A stretch of 36,728 bases of DNA from a virus: the IMG/VR virus record IMGVR_UViG_3300009027_000011, positions 1 to 36,728 of that record, one strand, 5' to 3'. The notes below the pieces were generated by a model. It saw only the letters and a program-made list of their open reading frames with translations. It searched no databases and was not told the origin of the DNA. How positions within the stretch are numbered: the stretch's first letter is position 1; every line of letters starts with the position of its first letter. This document shows, piece after piece, positions 1 to 10,940 of this stretch. Both the position numbers and the translations under genes were made by a program.

Positions 1-2960
1 CCCTGTCGCATCAACTGCCAACATATATGTTGCAGTGCCGGTTATCGTTCCTCCACCATAATCCCCTAAAGTAATGCTCGGACTTGCTGAATTGTAAACA
101 AAGAAATCACCGGTTGTAACTCCTCCCATTCTAAATTCTCCACTTACTGCACCAACTCTATAATACTGATCATTGGTATCTCCGGTTGCTCCGTTAAATA
201 AAGCTATGATTCCACCATTTACTCCATTATCTCCGTAAATACTTAATTGTCCGACTGTGGTATCATCTGTTCCGATTCCAACAATTCCTAAAGGTATATC
301 TATCGTGCTTGTTGCTGAAGAATATCTAAAGAACTCGCCTGTCGAAAATCCACCAAGTCTAAACTCGCCACCAATAGCATTAATAGAATAGTAAGCGTCG
401 TTTGTATCCCCTGTTGCTCCATTATAAAGTTTTAAAATACCTCCATTAGTTCCTGTATCTCCATAAAGAGTAATATCTCCTTGAGTGTTATCATTAACAC
501 CTAAAGTCAACTTTCCTGCACCCATAGCAATAACTTCAGTAGAAGAAGTATAGGTTAAAAAATTACCTGTTAAATTTCCAGCCAAAGTAAATACTCCTGC
601 CCCGGCAGATAGTTGGTATCTGTCATCATTAGTATCTCCTGTTGCACCATTGAAAAGCTGTAATAATCCCCCTATATTTGCTGAATCACCGTAGAGAAGT
701 ATTTGTCCTCTAACCGAATCACTTGTGCCAACTATTAATTGTTTAGTTGTTTCATTATATGTAAAATTAGTTGTGCCTTCAATCGTTCCGTCTCCTGTCC
801 ACACACCAACTTGATTGTCAACCGGTGTCCCAACCTTAGTAACATCACCTCCTCCTGCACCCGGATTCGCAGTTTCAATTATGTTCCCTGATGCGTCAAC
901 CGAAAGATTATAGGCTGCCGTTCCGGTCTTTGTTCCTAATCCGTAGTCAGAAAAAATTAATGATTGGGTTCCTGAATCATATTTAAGGAATGCTCCTGTG
1001 ATTTGTCCTGACATTGTGAAATCACCATTTGCATCAGCTTCAAGCGTAAAGTAATCATTTTCGGTATCTACTGTTGCTCCATTATATAATCTTAAAATAG
1101 CACCATCGTTGGAAGAACCACCATATAAAAGAGCTATTGCTCTCGTTGAATTGTCTACTCCTACATTTAATTTTCCTAACGGTAATGCTATCTCGTTTGT
1201 TACTGAAGAATATGTTAAGAAATCTCCTGTTAAATTTCCTCCAAAAGTTAAATCTCCTCCTGAATTACCTGCTTTAATATGATAGTACCAATCATTAGTA
1301 TCTCCTGTCGCACCATTATAGAAACGTATTTGACCTCCTGAAGTTGCGGCATTACCAAAAAGGCTTAGTAGTCCGTTTGTTGTATCATCAACACCAATAT
1401 CAACAAATCCTAACGGCATATCAATTACACTTGTGGCTGAAGTAAATGTAAAGAAATCTCCTGTTGTTCCTCCTAAAATTTCAAAATTCCCAGCACTTGC
1501 TCTTACTTGGTAATAATCATCGTTAGTATCTCCGGTTGCTCCGTTATACAATGTTATTCTTCCTCCATTAACACTCGCATCACCATATAAGTATAATTGA
1601 CCTTGTGCCGAATCGTTTAGCCCTACATAAAAAATATTTGAATTAAATAATAAATTAGGTGTTCCCTCAATAGTTCCATCTCCTGTCCAAACCCCTATTT
1701 GATTATCAACAGGCGTACCAACCTTAGTTACATCTCCTGAACCACTTGGCGTCCCTTCAATCACGTTACCACTCGAATCAACGGCAAGGTAGTAGGCGAT
1801 TGTTCCTGTCTTAGTTCCTCCTCCGTAGTCAGCAAATTGAAGTTGTTGTGTTCCTGAGTTGTAGTAAAAGAATTGACCGGTTATACTGCCTCCTATTTCA
1901 AAATCTCCGGCAGTATTTGCTTTTAGGCTAAACGATTCATTCTCGGTATCAACATTTGCAGCGTTATAAATTAATATCTCACCTCCGGAACTCGCTGCGT
2001 CTCCGTACAAATGTAATATTGCGTTTTTTGAATCATGCAATCCAACACTTAATACTGAATCAGTAGTTCCATTAAAAAGAAAATCTGTTGTTCCTTCTAT
2101 TGTACCGTCTCCCGTCCACACACCTATTTGGTTATCAGCCGGAGTCCCAACTTTCGTTACATCTCCTCCTCCGGTTGGTAGTGGCTCTTCAATAATTGCT
2201 CCACTTGAGTTTACTGCCAACATATAGGTAGCAGTTCCGGTTATCGTTCCGCTTCCATAATCAGCCATCCTCCATCTTGTAAGCGAAATATCATAAAATA
2301 AAATATCTGCTGAAGCTGTCCTTATTCTAAAATCTTCTTGAAATGCTGCTATGGTATAAGAATCATTAGTTGTGTCCCAATCTGCCGCTGCATATAAAGT
2401 TATCGTTCCTCCTGCGTTTGATGCTGTTCCATCACCATACACACTTATTATACCTTGGTCGGAATCTTGTACACCAACTGACAAAACTCTTGAAACTGAA
2501 CTATATGTTAAACCGGCATCACCCTCTATCGTTCCATCCCCTGTCCAAACTCCGACTTGGTCGTTTACAGGCGTCCCAACTTTAGTAACGTCTCCGCCTC
2601 CTGTTGGCAGTGCTTCCTCTATAATCTGTCCGTTTACATCAACAGCCAACATATAAGTAGCAGTACCTGTGTTTGTCCCACCACCATAATCATCTAAATA
2701 AACTTCAACCCCTGTTCTACCAAGATGTAAGTTGTCGTTTACAGAATCGAAATACCAAATTATCGATGCATCACCCTCACACCTCATTTCTCCGTTAAAC
2801 TCATAGAAACGGTATGCGTTATCTCCGGGTGATGTCGCTCCTGCTGCAAACCCGAGTTGCCCTCCTGCGTTACCTGAGCCACCATATACATTTATTTCTC
2901 CTGATACTGTATTGGATTGTCCTAATCCTAAAAAATGATAGGTACTTCCATCTGTATCGT
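1..2960 (-). repeat. Internal repeat array of the tail fibre (about 76-aa and about 140-aa modules)
   Basis: The plus-strand image of the GATGDTND core recurs near 170, 397, 630, 1045, 1288, 1516, 1935, 2360 and 2815. Spacings fall into two classes: about 228-246 nt (unit only) and about 416-457 nt (unit plus the TYMLAVD / VTKVGTPVDN linker). Copies nearest the window edge are most alike and those towards 2.8 kb are most diverged, as expected from successive internal duplication. The array continues past the window edge. Confidence 0.85.
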
Positions 2961-5900
2961 AAAAGAATCCTGCGTTACCTTCTAAATGTCCTGATGCGTC
3001 CCAAACTGCAATTTGGTTATTTCCACCTCCTGCACCTGAAACTAAATCAACATACGCTTTATCAACTAACCATCTATCATTCGCTGCATTTGCAGTTGAA
3101 TAATCTGCTGCATATTCAAGTCCCTTACTGTTAATCGTGTCAGTTACAACCATTCCGTTAGTGGTATGTACATCAATAATCATTGACCCTCCAACGGTAC
3201 TGTTTGCTCTTATTCTTGCAGTTGCATTTGTTCCATTCGCTACTGTATCTATATCTGCGTAAAAATTAGTTCCTGAAGTATTGCTTGTGTATATGTAAAA
3301 TCTTCCTAAAGAAACTGCTATTGAAGTATAAACATCTGCTCCTGCGTTTGTTGTTGAAACGTTAAAGTCGCTTGAGTTAGAGGATACTAAATCAATATTT
3401 GCGTCATAAGATGGATCGCCTAATGTTACTGTATCAACTACTCTTGTTAAACCATTACCAAACGTCAAAGAGTCTCCTCCAATGGTACTTAAATCAACCC
3501 AACTAAATGTGTCTCCGGTATCATTATAAACTAAAATATGTTCTAACGCTCCTCCTGTTGGTTCTGAAGGAACATCTGAAAGGTCGGATAAAGTTAAAGG
3601 AACATCTCCTGTCGCACTTGCAAGAACTCCATTTACTGAAATAGGAATCACATAATTCTCACTTCCTGTTGCAAATGAAGGCGTCTCTAAATAGAAATCA
3701 ATATTTGATTGTGTTGGTGTTCCTAAATGGAATCCTATACTATTCGGGTTGTTGTATTTATTCAACTGTACGTTTGTAGGTTGAATCCACATTTGACCTC
3801 CTGTTCCGGCAACCCCATCGCCATTGTCAACAATGAAATCAAATTTATTAATATCGAAATAACAATAGTCGGCTCCTACTCCACCGGACTCGCCAAACAC
3901 CATACCGAGATAACTACCTCCACCCTCAATGAGTTCCATGTTTATCTGCCCGAAACCGTCATCCGTTGATGCCGTTCCGTCTGTTTTCAATATATCATAT
4001 AATGTTGGTGCAGTATAATCTGAAATATCATTTAACACCAATGCTCGTCCTATGTAGCCGGTTGTTCCATTAGCAACTAAAACGTACCCTGCTGTATTTG
4101 TCGCAGAAATCACATCGTCCAAATGGTCTAATTGTGTAACTGCCGGTGTTCCTATACCAATAACATCACCTAAATCCAATTCCAATAAAAGTCCGTCCGG
4201 TGTTCCTGTTCCAATAAATTCTCTTACCTCACCATCATTGTAGGTTGGCTCTGCTATAATTGCTCCGGCTACTGTTGGACTCAAGAAATAAGAAACTCCA
4301 TTTGTCCAGGCACCTGCAACAAATCCTCCAAAAGTGTATGTAAAGGTATTTGGATTTTGAACATTTGATACAACCCCAATCGTTCCGGCATTTGCTTTTG
4401 CATCTGCTTGTGCTTTAACCCAATTCGTACCGTTATGTCTAATCGCATCGTTTACTACAAATCCGTGTCCGTTCTGAGTTATTTCTTTACTAAATGAATC
4501 TCCTAAAGCTAAAGACCTTGTCGAAATTGCTGTCACAATACCATCCACAACCACAATGTCACTAAAAACTTCAGCATCCGTCAATACTGATGTCGGTCTA
4601 TCAAATGCCGAGTGTGTATGGTTTGATGCTGCCGAGTTATCTGTTATACTGAAGTTTGGGTATGTGCCTCCAATAGTAACGTTTGTGCCTCCTGTAAATG
4701 AAACGACTTGGTCGTAAAGGTTTGTGCTTCCCTCCGTTAAATCATCTGTTGTTTTTGTTCCAAAGTCTGTATTAAATAATGTTGTTGAATAATACTTATT
4801 TGTTGCTCCTTCCGAAATATCATCAGTATCTAAAACAACAACCCCTGTTTGTGAATTAACAGATTGTACTGCTCCTGATGCTATTTGTACATAAACAGAT
4901 CCGCTCCATCTGTAAGTCAGGTTGGTATCTAATGCAACGTAAATCTTTCCTGTTTCTCCTGTTCCCGGAAAAGAGGCTAAATCTGCAAACTCCAATACGT
5001 CATCAACATAAGCCGGTAGCTGTGCAGAAGGTACTAAACCACTTCCGTCCAAACTCGCATATCCGTTTGGTTGTCCTTTTTCGCTTGTTAGTTGGTACGT
5101 TCCTAAATCTGAAATATCTGCTTCAGTTATAGCTCTTCCGTAGTAGTCTCCACCATCAGACATTAAAGCAAATCCTGCAGTCTGTATTGCTGATGTAACA
5201 TCTGTTAAATCGGGTAAAGCATGAGTTGGCTCCGTATATCCGTAGTCATTCAATAAAGTGTCAGGTACAAAAATATCTGTTAAATATGCAAGTGTACCAT
5301 CGGCATCCTGAACAGTAAGGACTCTATCTGCTGTTACTGTGTTTGTGAAAGTAACACTAAATGTATCTGCAACATTTCTTAAAGCAAATGTCCCATTATT
5401 AAATGTCTTCAATCCTGTAACAGTTTGAACACTTGCCAATACCATATCTCCTGCACCTGCTCCAGTCCATTTTAAGCCTGTTGCTTCTGCTGAATCTGCT
5501 GTTAAAACAGTACCATTAGCACCAACACTCAGGTCGACCCACGAAGTACCATTAAAAGCGAGGATATCACCCTTTTCGGCTAAAGTTATGTTTGTGTCTG
5601 TTAAAGCAAATAACGACATCTCTGATATAAACCCAACGTCATTAATAAACTGTGAAAGGTGCGTTAATTGTGGACTTTGTTTATTTGATGTAATTCCATC
5701 CTGAAGTCGAATGTTATCAATCTTAAAAGTATCATTTTGGGTATTTTTCCACTTAAATTTAATTCCATCGAAATCATTTTCAGAGAAGAATCCTTTTATA
5801 TCACCGAGTCTTATTGTTACGTTTTGTGCCTCTCCGGTTAAACTTGGGTCGAAACCAAATCCATTATCTGCTCCAATTCGTACTCGAGAAGTCTGCTCAT

Positions 5901-6693
5901 CACCTCCATTTAAAACATAAAAATCAAGTGTGACCGGACTATGTTTACTCGCCTCCCATTCAGTCTCCAAGAAAATATCGAAAGATACATGATGGTTTTG
6001 TTGTGTTACTATTGGCGATGATGCTGTAAAAATTAACTCTGTATCATGTGGTGTATCAACCGACCTAATACTTATCGCACCTCCGATTGGGACTAAACTG
6101 TAAACGGTATCAATACTTGCATCTCCTCCTGAAATAGTCCATTCTCCACCTTCAGCATAAATAATATCATTTGTTACATCTCTTGGCGATGTGGCTGATT
6201 GCTCAATGTATGCAAATGAAATCTCTAATTCTGTATCCTCGTTTAATGTAGGTTTGACTGCCGGAGTTGAAGGTGTGCCTTTTTCAAAATCAATATTGGT
6301 ATTTCCACCACCATCTCTCCAAATCTTAAATACATCAATACGGTCAAATGTACCATCGGCTGCATCGAGTGTAATGTATGCCTCAACTAAATCGACATAT
6401 TCATATCCGTTAATTCTGTACCAATCTGCCCATACATAAAAATCAAGTCCTCCTAACCAAACTGCGTCACCACTATAAAGAACGGTTTGTCCATCGGTTG
6501 AAGATGTACTCGCTAAAATCTCCTCAACAGTCGCATAAACTGTTAATCCTGAAGATGCGACCTCAAGTGCTATTTTGTCATAAGGGTCAACTGCTCCTGT
6601 AATAGCAGGTAGTTCTCCTATTTTTTTTGCAGAGTCTATCAACTGTTGAATAGCTGCTGCGTTGTCATAAATCTGTTGTTGCCACGCACTCAT
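1..6693 (-). CDS. Giant modular tail fibre / receptor-binding protein (3' end cut by window)
   Basis: An open frame starts at the ATG at 6691-6693 and runs without a stop for 2231 codons to the window edge, so the C-terminus is missing. The N-terminus is unique (MSAWQQQIYDNAAAIQQLID) and probably attaches to the tail tip. Around residues 500-650 are sequences common in phage fibres: 'NGYASLDGSGLVPSAQLP', 'GKIYVALDTNLTYRW' and 'DDISEGATNKYYS'. From about residue 1240 to the edge lie at least nine degenerate copies of a roughly 76-aa unit. Its core is 'LYGD..xxGG.I.LYNGATGDTNDxYY' followed by 'G.F..GG.TG.FF.Y.S'. Some copies are joined by a longer linker with 'DYGGGT.TGTATYMLAVD' and 'DVTKVGTPVDNQVGVWTGD'. 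The gene is last in the leftward tail operon, 4 bases after the previous stop. The fibre role is inferred from these motifs, the repeats and the position. Which surface molecule it binds cannot be told. Confidence 0.85.
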   Translation of the reverse strand, partial: MSAWQQQIYDNAAAIQQLIDSAKKIGELPAITGAVDPYDKIALEVASSGLTVYATVEEILASTSSTDGQTVLYSGDAVWLGGLDFYVWADWYRINGYEYVDLVEAYITLDAADGTFDRIDVFKIWRDGGGNTNIDFEKGTPSTPAVKPTLNEDTELEISFAYIEQSATSPRDVTNDIIYAEGGEWTISGGDASIDTVYSLVPIGGAISIRSVDTPHDTELIFTASSPIVTQQNHHVSFDIFLETEWEASKHSPVTLDFYVLNGGDEQTSRVRIGADNGFGFDPSLTGEAQNVTIRLGDIKGFFSENDFDGIKFKWKNTQNDTFKIDNIRLQDGITSNKQSPQLTHLSQFINDVGFISEMSLFALTDTNITLAEKGDILAFNGTSWVDLSVGANGTVLTADSAEATGLKWTGAGAGDMVLASVQTVTGLKTFNNGTFALRNVADTFSVTFTNTVTADRVLTVQDADGTLAYLTDIFVPDTLLNDYGYTEPTHALPDLTDVTSAIQTAGFALMSDGGDYYGRAITEADISDLGTYQLTSEKGQPNGYASLDGSGLVPSAQLPAYVDDVLEFADLASFPGTGETGKIYVALDTNLTYRWSGSVYVQIASGAVQSVNSQTGVVVLDTDDISEGATNKYYSTTLFNTDFGTKTTDDLTEGSTNLYDQVVSFTGGTNVTIGGTYPNFSITDNSAASNHTHSAFDRPTSVLTDAEVFSDIVVVDGIVTAISTRSLALGDSFSKEITQNGHGFVVNDAIRHNGTNWVKAQADAKANAGTIGVVSNVQNPNTFTYTFGGFVAGAWTNGVSYFLSPTVAGAIIAEPTYNDGEVREFIGTGTPDGLLLELDLGDVIGIGTPAVTQLDHLDDVISATNTAGYVLVANGTTGYIGRALVLNDISDYTAPTLYDILKTDGTASTDDGFGQINMELIEGGGSYLGMVFGESGGVGADYCYFDINKFDFIVDNGDGVAGTGGQMWIQPTNVQLNKYNNPNSIGFHLGTPTQSNIDFYLETPSFATGSENYVIPISVNGVLASATGDVPLTLSDLSDVPSEPTGGALEHILVYNDTGDTFSWVDLSTIGGDSLTFGNGLTRVVDTVTLGDPSYDANIDLVSSNSSDFNVSTTNAGADVYTSIAVSLGRFYIYTSNTSGTNFYADIDTVANGTNATARIRANSTVGGSMIIDVHTTNGMVVTDTINSKGLEYAADYSTANAANDRWLVDKAYVDLVSGAGGGNNQIAVWDASGHLEGNAGFFYDTDGSTYHFLGLGQSNTVSGEINVYGGSGNAGGQLGFAAGATSPGDNAYRFYEFNGEMRCEGDASIIWYFDSVNDNLHLGRTGVEVYLDDYGGGTNTGTATYMLAVDVNGQIIEEALPTGGGDVTKVGTPVNDQVGVWTGDGTIEGDAGLTYSSVSRVLSVGVQDSDQGIISVYGDGTASNAGGTITLYAAADWDTTNDSYTIAAFQEDFRIRTASADILFYDISLTRWRMADYGSGTITGTATYMLAVNSSGAIIEEPLPTGGGDVTKVGTPADNQIGVWTGDGTIEGTTDFLFNGTTDSVLSVGLHDSKNAILHLYGDAASSGGEILIYNAANVDTENESFSLKANTAGDFEIGGSITGQFFYYNSGTQQLQFADYGGGTKTGTIAYYLAVDSSGNVIEGTPSGSGDVTKVGTPVDNQIGVWTGDGTIEGTPNLLFNSNIFYVGLNDSAQGQLYLYGDASVNGGRITLYNGATGDTNDDYYQVRASAGNFEILGGTTGDFFTFTSATSVIDMPLGFVDIGVDDTTNGLLSLFGNAATSGGQIRFYNGATGDTNDWYYHIKAGNSGGDLTFGGNLTGDFLTYSSVTNEIALPLGKLNVGVDNSTRAIALLYGGSSNDGAILRLYNGATVDTENDYFTLEADANGDFTMSGQITGAFLKYDSGTQSLIFSDYGLGTKTGTAAYNLSVDASGNIIETANPGAGGGDVTKVGTPVDNQVGVWTGDGTIEGTTNFTYNETTKQLIVGTSDSVRGQILLYGDSANIGGLLQLFNGATGDTNDDRYQLSAGAGVFTLAGNLTGNFLTYTSSTEVIAMGAGKLTLGVNDNTQGDITLYGDTGTNGGILKLYNGATGDTNDAYYSINAIGGEFRLGGFSTGEFFRYSSATSTIDIPLGIVGIGTDDTTVGQLSIYGDNGVNGGIIALFNGATGDTNDQYYRVGAVSGEFRMGGVTTGDFFVYNSASPSITLGDYGGGTITGTATYMLAVDATG

Positions 6694-6697
6694 AATT

Positions 6698-8713
6698 TTA
6701 TGCTTTTATAAACCCACTTCCATCTGTAATAATTGGAGGTATGTCAAAGTTAATATAATCGTCTTCCCCAACAACTCCATCCGGGTTGTTGTTATAATTT
6801 TCTCCGGTTTTCAGCATTGTCGCCTTAACCTCATAAAGATTCGTGTTTGATATGTTACCTTCATCAATGTCGCCATCCTTCACATACCTAACTCCATTTA
6901 TGTAGACATGCTCACATGATAAGGCGATTACAAGTTTTCTCATAACCTGTTTTGTAACTGCGTCAAATGTAATAACATCCATATCGTGTACATCTGAATT
7001 AACAAGTGAAGACCGGTTATCCCCAATATTTATTGAGCTCTCCTGTCGTTGTTTTCCAACATGACTAAGATAGGGAATTCTAATTTGATGCTCAATACCA
7101 TATTTGTAAAAAATATCTCGGTTGTTTGTATTGTAATATCTTATGTGTAATGTATCGTCGTGTTCTGTTAGAATATGTATGTTTTCACTTACGTGCTGTA
7201 TAACTCCATTCTCTGTATCTGTGTTTGTTATAACAATATCATATACTCCAACACCCCAAGAGCTCCAATCGATGCTCATTTCATAAACTTCAAAAGGTAA
7301 AATATCGTAACGTGCTGTCGTCTTTCCTACTGTTTCTCCACCGGTTAGCGTTATTCTATCAATAAGGATTACTTTTTTATTTTTTGCCTCATCGTAGATT
7401 GTAGACTTTATTTCATAAGTACCTAATCCTTCCAAGTCAATAACATTCCCAATTACTGCAAACTCCGGTAAATTCCCTTGAAGAGTGTAAGTTCCTGTCG
7501 GTGCTCCAAATTCATCGTAGTGGTTTCCTGTTTCATAGTATATCGCTGTTCGTAAAGAATCGTAAGCGTAAAACAAACAATCCATTCTTGAATACCTATT
7601 CAAATTACTTGAGCGTTTTGTTATTGTTATAGCTGTCTCCGTTCCATCTTCTTCTCTTAATACGGCTGTTGGTGTTTCAAAATTAGATTTGAATTGTAGT
7701 GTTGTTGTATCGCAAGTATTAAATTTTTGCTCTGAACATGAGTTCAAATAAGCTAACCCCTCGTATGCGAGTGTGTTGTCATCGTTTTTATGTATAGAAC
7801 AATTATCCCATGCCTCAACCTTTTTGAAGTTTATTGAGTTGGCTTTTGATAAAAATAAATAAGGTGCTCTTGTTCCGAAGTCATCGACTGTATAAAGTTT
7901 TGTGATTTGGCATCCGAATTGGTCTCGGATATACATCGTTTTATCAACCCCATCGACTTGTCCGGTAAAGATATTTGTTGTTACCCAATCAGTGCCGTTC
8001 AAAGAATACTCTAAACTCAAATTTGCTGAAGGCGTCACATTAACAGTAACAGTCCCTCCGGCAAGTGAAGGAACAACTGATATAGTGGTATTCTCAACTG
8101 ATAAGAAATCCCAAATCAACCCCTCAAAAACAGGCTTTTCTACATCGTTAATATCGCTCATATACAAATTATGTACGACTCCTCTCACTACTTCTATTGT
8201 CTGCGTTGTGTTTGGTGTTAATGGATATACTGTTTCATTTAGTCTTAACTCATGAATATTCTCATTTGCATTTACCTCTATCTTAACAAAGTTGCAAACA
8301 TCCGTGTCGCTGTTTTGAATAGCGAAATTTATTAATCCAAAAGTCGGAGGCACATAATTATCAAAAACATGACTTACAAATCCGGAAGTGTCTGTGAATT
8401 CAAAAAACTCCCATTCATCGCTTAATGATTCAATAGTAACAACACCTTCAAATCTACTTAAATTATAGACCGGAGGAGAGTTGTAATCTATATTCATATA
8501 ATAAACATAGTCGTTTGCTGATGCCCATCCCTCTTTTCCTGCTCCAAAACTCGGAACAACTGCAATCTCACCGGCATAGTTTCGGACTACCCTAAAAGTC
8601 ATTCTTACAGTTTGGATAATTATCGGGTCTGTAATCATTCTTCTTTTGAATTCAATGTAATCCCCTGACCCAAGCTCTTCTATAAATGTTAATATTAATT
8701 TTGAGTTAGCCAT
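6698..8713 (-). CDS. Tail-tip structural protein, unrecognised family
   Basis: This is a 671-aa protein between the 741-aa tail protein and the fibre; its ATG is one base after the upstream TAG. It is rich in beta-strand-like sequence and has no membrane segment or signal peptide. Around residues 195-270 is an Ig/fibronectin-like stretch: 'TVTVNVTPSANLSLEYSLNG', then 'YIRDQFGCQITKLY'. A cysteine-bearing middle follows ('CSIHKNDDN', 'CSEQKFNTCDTTTLQF'). I recognise no enzymatic motif. Its place after the tape measure and before the fibre fits a distal tail or baseplate component that bridges to the fibre. The structural role is inferred from position and composition. Confidence 0.6.
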   Translation of the reverse strand: MANSKLILTFIEELGSGDYIEFKRRMITDPIIIQTVRMTFRVVRNYAGEIAVVPSFGAGKEGWASANDYVYYMNIDYNSPPVYNLSRFEGVVTIESLSDEWEFFEFTDTSGFVSHVFDNYVPPTFGLINFAIQNSDTDVCNFVKIEVNANENIHELRLNETVYPLTPNTTQTIEVVRGVVHNLYMSDINDVEKPVFEGLIWDFLSVENTTISVVPSLAGGTVTVNVTPSANLSLEYSLNGTDWVTTNIFTGQVDGVDKTMYIRDQFGCQITKLYTVDDFGTRAPYLFLSKANSINFKKVEAWDNCSIHKNDDNTLAYEGLAYLNSCSEQKFNTCDTTTLQFKSNFETPTAVLREEDGTETAITITKRSSNLNRYSRMDCLFYAYDSLRTAIYYETGNHYDEFGAPTGTYTLQGNLPEFAVIGNVIDLEGLGTYEIKSTIYDEAKNKKVILIDRITLTGGETVGKTTARYDILPFEVYEMSIDWSSWGVGVYDIVITNTDTENGVIQHVSENIHILTEHDDTLHIRYYNTNNRDIFYKYGIEHQIRIPYLSHVGKQRQESSINIGDNRSSLVNSDVHDMDVITFDAVTKQVMRKLVIALSCEHVYINGVRYVKDGDIDEGNISNTNLYEVKATMLKTGENYNNNPDGVVGEDDYINFDIPPIITDGSGFIKA

Positions 8714-8714
8714 A

Positions 8715-10940
8715 CTATATCGGTTTAATTAATTTTTCATTTGATTTTATCATTGTAAAGACACCTTCTTTTTTTGGTTTTAGGTTTTTTAAATATCCTC
8801 TTTCAAGTTGCTCATGCTCATTTAACCATTCAAATTTAAAATAAACATTTGGAACTTCCTCAAATTGTCCGTTTACTTCAAGAGTTGTCGTTCCCTGTAT
8901 CCATTCTAAAAGGTCGTCATCAACCGGATGCGTAAATTTAATTTCTTCAGGTAAAAGTCTCGGTCTTTCCAAATCCCTTAAAACAATATCGTCATTTTCT
9001 GCGTATGCCTTATCCTCTCCAATAAATTGTTGAGAAAGTGTTACTTTCGACTTCGAACTAATATACTTTATTTTATCGTCAATGTATTGAGTCATTCCAA
9101 CTTTAAAAGTCCAGGCATGTCTCATAAGCATTCTCAAAGGTGTAAATAACATCCCTTTAAATGTTTCAGGGGAAAATATCCCTGTTGGCTCAACTACCAA
9201 TCTATCCATCCATTCGTTTTGTGTAAACGAAACTCCGTCAGCATCTTGTTTTAAATCAAGCCACCATATACGGTCATCATATTGAGTATCCTCTCGAGGT
9301 GTTGTTTCCCAATCTTTCCTTCTTGCTAATTCCAATCCGTAGTCATCAGCTTGTATTTTAGATTTAACAAGGTATTTATTGCTTGACCTCCTTATTGGTG
9401 TAATTGTATTCGTTTCTCCGTTTGGCTCATCCAACCCCATAGAGTCTTCGTAGTCGCCTCCTTTATTATAGCCAAAAGTCATCCCACTAACAAAGTCCTT
9501 CCCTAAAGTTGTACGTTCAACCTTCTGTACCTGAAACGGTAATTTAACAATGACCTCCGGCTGATAAAAAAACTTCTTATCTTCTATCCTCAACCTTTCC
9601 CTAAAATTGACTCTTTCAATTCCTATCCCAACATTAAAAACACTAATAGCAGAGCTAATTGCATCTTTTAAAGATGTTGTTAAAGACTTGTATTCGTCCA
9701 CGTCATTAGGAAATGCCCTCGCCCATAAACCCCAAATCAAACCTATATGTCCTCCAAATCCTTTTTCAGCGTATCCTTCAGGAGTTCCTGTCCTTCCAAA
9801 ATATTTACTATAAAAAGAGGTGTTTTGTCCTGTTATAATGTACATCAATCTCTTTATTACATCATGGTACATTAAGAAATCCAAGCTATTTGTTTCATCA
9901 CCAATAGTAACCTCACTCAATCTTAATCGAATACGGCTTATTCTAAAAACAACATTTGCAGAGGAAAACATAAATAACAATCCTGTTTTGTCATTGTAAT
10001 CCGTCGTCCAAGACCCTCTATATTTTATAATCTGCCCTGCTGATAAATCATTCGCATAAAGCGTTCCTTTAAATCCTGTATCTGTTGTAAGTAAATGAAC
10101 AGCTTGTTCCGGATATAAACTACCTTCATCCCACTCAACTCTCGGCATTCGACCTGTAAATATTGCACTGCTATTTTTGACTTCAATAATTTCAACATCT
10201 GCCTCATAAGAAACAGTAAGCCGTCCGTTCTCATCTGTTAAAAATGGATCGGGAATCCAAAACATATTCGATGCTGTATAATCCTCGTAATCACGTTGAG
10301 AAGAATTTGATGCGTTTGAATTTACAACTGCCTCATGCCTATCCATCCCCTCGGTAATAACTTTTGTTTTAGGAGTGTATTTATAAGCGTTCCATCCTGT
10401 GCTAACAGTTTCAATTTCGTCTGCTTCGTGACTTTCTGCTGTTTGTAGTATTTCTCTACCGGTTAAGTTTACCTTCTCTAATGTTAAAGGAGTAAGTAAA
10501 TTACCATTAATATCGTCAATGCGTTCTATTTCAAATTCATCACTCTCATGCGACTTCATTATATCGGCTAAATCATTGGAATTGAATTTTACTGAAAGTT
10601 CTCTATTTTTTATTTTCCTCGTAGAAAGGTCGGCTATCGATGTATAATGTGTAACCATCTTAATATCCCCATCAACATCCTTCAGCTTCTTTTTCTCAAG
10701 AATGATTTTTGCATTAATACCGTCAAGTTCAAACACCGTTTCAATAAAATCTTTACCATCACCCACAAACTTCAAATTATTAGTGAATTTAGAAAATACA
10801 CCATGATAAGTCTGATGCCGGTCTAATTCAAAGTCATCCTCTTGCCAACCAATCGGTTCTTCAATCTTCAAAGGAGTCCTGCCGTCACTTTTCAGCCAAT
10901 ACTCAACATAATCGTTATATGTGTTGCTTACCTCTGCCAT
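8715..10940 (-). CDS. Large tail protein downstream of the tape measure (distal tail / hub-like)
   Basis: The protein is 741 aa. A TTG at 10949 would add three residues, but the ATG at 10938-10940 forms a TAATG overlap with the tape-measure stop and is preferred. The N-terminus begins 'MAEVSNTYNDYVEYWLKSDG'. It has alternating charged and aromatic segments, a 'KSHESDEFEIERIDDINGN' stretch near residue 140, and no transmembrane helix. The next gene after a tape measure in long-tailed phages usually encodes the distal tail protein or tail-associated hub, and its size suits the hub. No peptidase or lysozyme motif was recognised, so the call rests on synteny and the exact role is uncertain. Confidence 0.6.
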   Translation of the reverse strand: MAEVSNTYNDYVEYWLKSDGRTPLKIEEPIGWQEDDFELDRHQTYHGVFSKFTNNLKFVGDGKDFIETVFELDGINAKIILEKKKLKDVDGDIKMVTHYTSIADLSTRKIKNRELSVKFNSNDLADIMKSHESDEFEIERIDDINGNLLTPLTLEKVNLTGREILQTAESHEADEIETVSTGWNAYKYTPKTKVITEGMDRHEAVVNSNASNSSQRDYEDYTASNMFWIPDPFLTDENGRLTVSYEADVEIIEVKNSSAIFTGRMPRVEWDEGSLYPEQAVHLLTTDTGFKGTLYANDLSAGQIIKYRGSWTTDYNDKTGLLFMFSSANVVFRISRIRLRLSEVTIGDETNSLDFLMYHDVIKRLMYIITGQNTSFYSKYFGRTGTPEGYAEKGFGGHIGLIWGLWARAFPNDVDEYKSLTTSLKDAISSAISVFNVGIGIERVNFRERLRIEDKKFFYQPEVIVKLPFQVQKVERTTLGKDFVSGMTFGYNKGGDYEDSMGLDEPNGETNTITPIRRSSNKYLVKSKIQADDYGLELARRKDWETTPREDTQYDDRIWWLDLKQDADGVSFTQNEWMDRLVVEPTGIFSPETFKGMLFTPLRMLMRHAWTFKVGMTQYIDDKIKYISSKSKVTLSQQFIGEDKAYAENDDIVLRDLERPRLLPEEIKFTHPVDDDLLEWIQGTTTLEVNGQFEEVPNVYFKFEWLNEHEQLERGYLKNLKPKKEGVFTMIKSNEKLIKPI

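Noticed and set aside
2370-2656. Plus-strand open frames of 71 and 94 aa
   Set aside because: They are antisense shadows of the low-complexity fibre repeats on the minus strand.
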